The position numbers and the translations under genes were made by a program. The notes under the pieces are model-generated. The model saw only the letters and a program-made list of their open reading frames with translations, did not search any database and was not told the DNA's origin. A DNA stretch of 10,883 bases, from the NCBI GenBank assembly GCA_020860745.1, contig JAJBTR010000235.1:1-10883 (forward strand). The letters are read 5' to 3'. This stretch comes from Lachnospiraceae bacterium. Lineage in GTDB: Bacteria; Bacillota; Clostridia; Lachnospirales; Lachnospiraceae. Of this stretch, positions 6,744-10,883 are shown piece after piece; the first letter of the stretch is position 1, and every line of letters starts with the position of its first letter.

Positions 6744-9161
6744 TTATTCCCTCAATTCGATTCCCATCCGCTCTAACCCGTTCATGATTTTTTTCATCAC
6801 GGAGGTGATATCGCTCTCCTCCAGCGTCCGGTCCTTCAGGCGGAACGTCAGCTTATATGCCAGCGATTTAAATCCTGCCTTAATCTGGGATCCCTGATAA
6901 ATATCAAAGAGTTCGCAGGATTCCAGCATTTTTCCGCCGCGCTGCACAAAAATTGCCTCAATTTCACCGGCCAGTACATGCTCCGGCACCACCAGGGAAA
7001 GATCACGGCTTACCGCCGGGAAGCGGGCAATGCCCTCATATTTCTGATCAAACGCCGCCCGTTTTACGATTTCCGGCATATCCACCACCGCAAGGTAAAC
7101 GCGTTCCCTGATTCCATAGGACGCGGCGACCGTCGGGTGCACCTCGCCCAGGTAAGCGACACAGGTCTTATCATAGATCACATTGGCCTGGCGCCCCGGA
7201 TGCAGGAAAGGAATCCCGGCTTTCGGATCATAGGCCGGCCGTTTCTTCATACCGACCGCTGCAAAAATTTCCTCGATCACGCCTTTCATCGTATAGAAAT
7301 CGCCCTCGCCGTAAAAACCGAATGTCAGTGTCATCCGCTCCTCCGGCAGTTCCGTCATGGGAACCTGCTTCGGCAGATAGACATTGCCCAGCTCATACAG
7401 GCGGACGTTTTTATTTCTGCGGTTAAAGTTGGTCGACAGGGAGGTCAGCATTCCGTTGACCGGCTGTGTCTTCATGATGCTGAAATCCTCGCCCAGCGGG
7501 TTCGAGATTGTCACGGTATCGCGCAGCCTACTGTCCTGCGGAATCAGAAGCCTGTCGAACACTTTCGGGCTCTCAAAGGAGTAGGTCATCCCCTGGGAAA
7601 AGCCGCAATACTGCGCCACATTGCTGACGATGGACTCAATGCGGAGCTTATAGGAAAGTTTGCCCGCCGTGGTGGAATGCGGCAGTGTCGTCGGAATATT
7701 TTTGTAGCCGTAAAACCGCGCAACCTCCTCCGCGATATCCGCATCGCGCAGCAGATCCTGACGCCAGGTCGGCACAATGACTTCTTTCGTCTCCTCGTCA
7801 AAGCCCAGGTCAATTTTCTTCAGATAACCAATCATGGTCTCCACAGAGATGTCAGTGCCCAGCAGATGATTGATCCAGTCTGCGTCAAAAGGTATCCTGC
7901 TCTCTGTCCGCGGGGACGGATACACATCCACCACGCCGCCGACCACTTCGCCGGCGCCGAGCTCCTCCACAAGCTGGCAGGCGCGGTTCATAGCCTCAAT
8001 CGCGTTATTCGGATCCAGTCCTTTTTCAAACTTGGCGGAAGCGTCGGTACGCAGCCCCACTTTTCGACTGGAGAGACGGATGTTGGTTCCGTCAAAGCAG
8101 GCCGCCTCGAAAAGCATCGTGTGGACGTCGTCCGTAATCATGGAGCTCTCTCCGCCCATGATACCGCCGATTCCCACTGCTTTCTCCCCGTCGCAGATCA
8201 TCAGCACGGAATCGTCCAGCGTGCGCTCCTGTCCGTCCAGAGTGACAAAAGTCTCCCCGGCTTTTGCCCGGCGCACACGGATCTCATGTCCCGCGATGGT
8301 ATCCAGGTCATACGCATGCATAGGCTGTCCATACTCTTCCATCACATAATTTGTAATATCGACGATATTGTTGATCGGGCGGATTCCGTGCGCCGCGAGC
8401 CTGCGCTGCATCCACTCCGGCGAGGGCGCCAGTTTGATATTTTTCACCACGCGCGCCGTGTAGCGGGAGCAGAGATCACCGTCCTCCACGGTAACTTTGA
8501 TATAATCGTTGACATCCTCATCGTTTCCGGTCTCTGTAACCACCGGCGGCACGAATCCCTTGTCAAATGTGGCTGCCGCCTCCCTGGCAATGCCGAGAAC
8601 AGAAAAGCAGTCGACACGGTTAGAGGTAATCTCATACTCGATCACCGCATCGTCCAGACCGAGGTATTCCACCGCGTTCCCGCCCACCGGGGCATCTTCC
8701 GGCAAAATATAGAGGCCGTCCTCCGCCGCATCCGGGTACATATCTGTGGTGGAACCGAGCTCCTCAATGGAACACATCATACCGCTGGAATCCACGCCCC
8801 GGAGCTTCCCGGTCTTTATCCTGACACCGCCGGGGGCAGCTTTCCCATCGGAATGCGTCACCGCCACAGTTCCGCCGTCCAGGACAACGATTACCTTCGC
8901 CCCGGCAAACACATTGGGCGCACCGGTGACGATCTGCACTGTCTCTGTCCCGACATCCACCTGGCAGATTACCAGTTTGTCGGCATTGGGGTGAGGATCC
9001 ACAGACAGCACGTGACCGATCACGATCTTGTCCAGATTCTCATCCAGCCGTTTAAAACCTTCTCCTTTGGAACCGGACAGGGTCATGGCATCCATGTACT
9101 CCTGCGGTCCCACATTTAAATCCGGCACATAGGCCTTTATCCATTTTAAAGATGTAACCAT
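6744..9161 (-). CDS. pheT: Phenylalanyl-tRNA synthetase beta subunit
   Basis: Large subunit of the (alpha-beta)2 enzyme that charges tRNA-Phe; it binds the tRNA and edits mischarged Tyr-tRNA. The 805-aa length is normal. Domains in order: an N-terminal segment leading into an OB-type tRNA-binding domain (about 40-150, with PHPNADKL at 57-64); the B3/B4 editing domain (about 215-395, with MHAYDLD at 281-287, GIGGIMGG at 330-337 and RTDASAKFEKG at 371-381); the B5 domain (about 410-480, ending near DADIAEEVARFYGY); a catalytic-like core; and a C-terminal ferredoxin-fold anticodon-binding domain (about 712-805, with RFPAVSRDLSLVVPE). Start: ATG at 9161 with a modest GGAAA upstream. It is the second gene of the T-box-controlled operon but lies 194 nt beyond the pheS stop, which is more than usual. 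No disruption is seen. Confidence 0.97.
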   Translation of the reverse strand: MVTSLKWIKAYVPDLNVGPQEYMDAMTLSGSKGEGFKRLDENLDKIVIGHVLSVDPHPNADKLVICQVDVGTETVQIVTGAPNVFAGAKVIVVLDGGTVAVTHSDGKAAPGGVRIKTGKLRGVDSSGMMCSIEELGSTTDMYPDAAEDGLYILPEDAPVGGNAVEYLGLDDAVIEYEITSNRVDCFSVLGIAREAAATFDKGFVPPVVTETGNDEDVNDYIKVTVEDGDLCSRYTARVVKNIKLAPSPEWMQRRLAAHGIRPINNIVDITNYVMEEYGQPMHAYDLDTIAGHEIRVRRAKAGETFVTLDGQERTLDDSVLMICDGEKAVGIGGIMGGESSMITDDVHTMLFEAACFDGTNIRLSSRKVGLRTDASAKFEKGLDPNNAIEAMNRACQLVEELGAGEVVGGVVDVYPSPRTESRIPFDADWINHLLGTDISVETMIGYLKKIDLGFDEETKEVIVPTWRQDLLRDADIAEEVARFYGYKNIPTTLPHSTTAGKLSYKLRIESIVSNVAQYCGFSQGMTYSFESPKVFDRLLIPQDSRLRDTVTISNPLGEDFSIMKTQPVNGMLTSLSTNFNRRNKNVRLYELGNVYLPKQVPMTELPEERMTLTFGFYGEGDFYTMKGVIEEIFAAVGMKKRPAYDPKAGIPFLHPGRQANVIYDKTCVAYLGEVHPTVAASYGIRERVYLAVVDMPEIVKRAAFDQKYEGIARFPAVSRDLSLVVPEHVLAGEIEAIFVQRGGKMLESCELFDIYQGSQIKAGFKSLAYKLTFRLKDRTLEESDITSVMKKIMNGLERMGIELRE

Positions 9162-9202
9162 GGTAGTTTTCCTTTCTTTTCTCTAATCCAGAAAAGACTC
9201 GG

Positions 9203-9245
9203 GAAATCTGGCGATTTCTCTCGTTTTCCGGCTTTCGCCGAAAAA
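9203..9245 (-). other. Hairpins in the pheS-pheT spacer
   Basis: Two stem-loops lie between the genes. TTTTTCGGC-GAAA-GCCGGAAAA on the minus strand (9224-9245) forms nine pairs, one of them a wobble, closed by a stable GAAA tetraloop. GAAATC-GCCA-GATTTC (9203-9218) forms six pairs. Neither is followed by a T run, so they are not intrinsic terminators; an RNA-processing or stability role is possible but only inferred. Confidence 0.6.
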
Positions 9246-9315
9246 CTTCTCTGCTCTTTCAAAACATTTCGACAAATAAATTTTTCTCTCTGTTTTTCAA
9301 TCGCAAAGGTCTTTT

Positions 9316-9359
9316 CTTCTCAATGCTTACGCTAATATCCTTCTCAATGCTTACGCTAA
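9316..9359 (-). repeat. Tandem 20-bp duplication at the end of pheS
   Basis: A 20-bp sequence at 9340-9359 is repeated exactly at 9316-9335 (period 24 bp). The upstream copy on the minus strand contains the pheS stop codon TAG (9356-9358). It looks like a slipped-strand duplication that lengthens the pheS-pheT gap. Confidence 0.9.
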
Positions 9360-10375
9360 AACTGACTGAGGAATCTACTATCATTTTCGTATAACAATCT
9401 CATATCATCAATCTCGTATTTCAGCAGCGTGATCCGCTCCAGCCCCACGCCGAACGCAAATCCGGTGTACTCTTTCGGGTCGATGCGGCTCATCTCCAGC
9501 ACGTGCGGATGCACCATGCCGCAGCCCAGGATCTCAATCCCTCCCTCTCCCGTACAGAACCGGCCGCCTGTTCGGCCGCTCTTTCAGCGGGTGCCATCCA
9601 GCTCGGCGCTGGGCTCCGTAAACGGGAAATGATGCGGACGGAATTTTACTTTCACTTCCGGGCCGAAAAACTCATGTGCAAAGGCTTCGAGCGTTCCCTT
9701 CAGATCGGCAAACGTAATATTTTTATCCACGACCAGCCCTTCCACCTGGTGGAATGTCGGGGAATGCGTAGCGTCCACCTCGTCCGCGCGGAACACTCTG
9801 CCCGGCGCAATCATGCGGATGGGCAGCCTGCCCTCCTCCATGATACGGATCTGCACGGAAGAAGTCTGCGTCCGCAGCAGAATATCATTGCCGACATAGA
9901 AGGTGTCCTGTTCATCCTTAGCCGGATGGTTGGCGGGGATATTCAGAGCCTCGAAATTATAGTAGTCATACTCCACCTCGGGGCCTTCCACCACCTCATA
10001 GCCCATGCCGACAAAAATCCGCTCCAGTTCGTCCAGCACAACCATATTGGGATGGCGGTGTCCGACCTTGTTTTTCTTCGCGGGCAGTGTCACGTCAATG
10101 ACTTCCTCCTTCAGCTTTTTCTCCAGCAGGAACGCTTCCATCTGCTGCTTCTTCTCCTCCAGAGCGTTTTCGATTGCTACGCGGGTCTCATTGACCATCT
10201 GACCCACCTGAGGGCGCTCCTCGGGAGCTACATTTTTCATACCTTTTAAAACAGCCGTCAGTTCTCCTTTCTTCCCGAGAACAGCGACTCTGACCTCATT
10301 CAGTCTGGCCAGGCCGTCAGAACCGGCAATGTCCGCCAGAGCCTGTTCCCTGATCTGTCTTAATTTCTCTTTCAT
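9356..10375 (-). CDS. pheS: Phenylalanyl-tRNA synthetase alpha subunit, interrupted by an in-frame TGA at codon 264
   Basis: Catalytic subunit of phenylalanyl-tRNA synthetase. ATG at 10375 has GAGGAG seven bases upstream. The N-terminal coiled coil (1-90) is followed by the class II core: [16 protein letters not shown] near 106-121, motif 2 around [16 protein letters not shown] (176-191), then [11 protein letters not shown]. After PSAELDGTR a TGA (9584-9586) falls at codon 264. The same frame then stays open for 75 more codons with an excellent PheS C-terminus: [14 protein letters not shown], motif 3 [20 protein letters not shown], and [13 protein letters not shown] ending at TAG. The full frame of 339 codons is the normal length. 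The product stopping at 263 would lack motif 3 and should be inactive. The TGA sits within the C-x2-C-x4-C-x2-C insert of Firmicutes PheS, where positions 263, 266 and 271 are Arg, Ser and Gly instead of Cys. This may be a sequence error or a real lesion. Confidence 0.9.
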
Positions 10376-10403
10376 TCTGAATCTCCTCTCATTTTACTGA
10401 AAT

Positions 10404-10430
10404 AAAAAAGACCCCATCCACAACTGGGAC
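10404..10430 (-). terminator. T-box-controlled terminator ahead of pheS
   Basis: On the minus strand GTCCCA (10425-10430) pairs with TGGGGT (10411-10416), including wobbles, around an 8-nt loop; C and six T residues follow (10404-10410). GTCCC is also needed for the antiterminator with the T-box sequence, so the two structures are mutually exclusive. Confidence 0.8.
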
Positions 10431-10776
10431 GGAGCAATCATTCCGCGGTACCACCCGGCTTCCCGGTATCCATGCCTCCATTAATCAGATAGCATCAACC
10501 GGACTCTCACATGCGTAACGTGCATGGCGGCGTCTGACCCTACTTTCCGCCGACAGAAAGCCTGTCTGTCTCACTGTATGATGCTTGCAGGAAACAGGCA
10601 ATAACCTTTCTGGCAAAGTTCAAATCAGCAGCTCCGATGGGAAATTCAGCAGATTCCTTTCCTCAGGCATGCTCTCAGCGCGTCACACACCCTCTCTGTA
10701 ATCCGGACATCCGCCTACTGACATCTTCACAGCTTTTATAATCTGTGCGGCTTTTCATCGCCGCCTGTCTAAACCG
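10404..10776 (-). promoter_or_regulatory. T-box leader controlling pheST (probable Phe specifier)
   Basis: The minus strand contains the invariant T-box sequence GGGTGGTACCGCGGAA (10441-10456), which binds the NCCA end of uncharged tRNA, followed by TCCGTCCC for the antiterminator and then a terminator. Stem I can be drawn between TCAGTAG (10715-10721) and CTGCTGA (10625-10631), with GATG/CATC below and CAGA/TCTG above an internal loop containing GAATTTCCC (10639-10647). The conserved GAA before TTC (10641-10643) suggests a UUC specifier, in agreement with pheS downstream. Other stems include GGCGG/CCGCC near 10511-10551. Low charged tRNA-Phe would favour antitermination and expression of pheST. 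The specifier placement is less certain than the T-box itself. Confidence 0.92.
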
Positions 10777-10782
10777 TTATTC

Positions 10783-10811
10783 ATTCTACCACGGGCTTTT
10801 TTAAACATCAA
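10783..10811 (-). promoter_or_regulatory. Sigma-A-type promoter of the pheST operon
   Basis: Minus-strand -35 TTGATG (10806-10811), 17-bp spacer and -10 TAGAAT (10783-10788). Transcription would begin near 10776 at the start of the T-box leader. The remaining bases to 10883 show no gene I can support. Confidence 0.75.
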
Positions 10812-10883
10812 GACCTTTTTATCATTTCGCAGGGTTGTTTCACGAACTTTTTATCCAAGACCAAACCCCATGACAAGACATTA

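Noticed and set aside
6978..9119. A 713-codon open frame on the plus strand opposite pheT
   Set aside because: It lies wholly antisense to a well-recognised pheT. The translation is low-complexity His/Arg/Leu-rich without recognisable domains, which is typical of a mirror frame of a GC-rich gene.
9541..9600. A frameshift as the cause of the shortened pheS
   Set aside because: The correct C-terminal sequence continues in the same frame after the TGA and the total length is normal, so the lesion is a stop codon with substitutions, not a net indel.

Overview
The window looks like chromosomal DNA of a Gram-positive anaerobe of the Clostridia, most likely a Lachnospiraceae-type gut bacterium. The reasons are a Phe-type T-box leader ahead of pheS, B. 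subtilis-type LexA boxes (CGAAC-N4-GTTCG), a UvrX-like Y-family polymerase with a YolD-like partner, and a secreted protein with WWY cell-wall-binding repeats. This is inferred from gene style; no 16S or marker search was possible. Every gene I accept lies on the minus strand, so transcription runs from high to low coordinates.

Right end (10811 to 6744): a sigma-A-type promoter, a T-box leader of about 370 nt with a probable Phe specifier, then pheS and pheT, the two subunits of phenylalanyl-tRNA synthetase. pheS carries an in-frame TGA at codon 264, inside a patch where three of the four expected zinc-knuckle cysteines are also missing. The frame is otherwise open to the normal C-terminus. 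A 194-nt pheS-pheT gap holds a 20-bp tandem duplication and two hairpins.

Middle (6535 to 2926): queA (queuosine biosynthesis) ends at a strong terminator. A separate promoter then drives a secreted transglutaminase-like surface protein with zinc-ribbon-like and cell-wall-binding repeats. That gene is split in two by a +1 frameshift close to position 4840 and is followed by a terminator.

Left end (2840 to 187): an SOS mutagenesis cassette made of a UvrX-type translesion polymerase, a 105-aa protein of unknown function and a YolD-like protein. Two near-identical SOS promoters, each with a perfect LexA box filling the -35/-10 spacer, precede the polymerase and the 105-aa gene. The 105-aa protein therefore appears to be a dedicated part of the damage response, and it is the best candidate here for undescribed biology.

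Two disrupted genes (pheS, which should be essential, and the surface protein) raise the possibility of local consensus errors. Both should be checked against reads before any biological reading.
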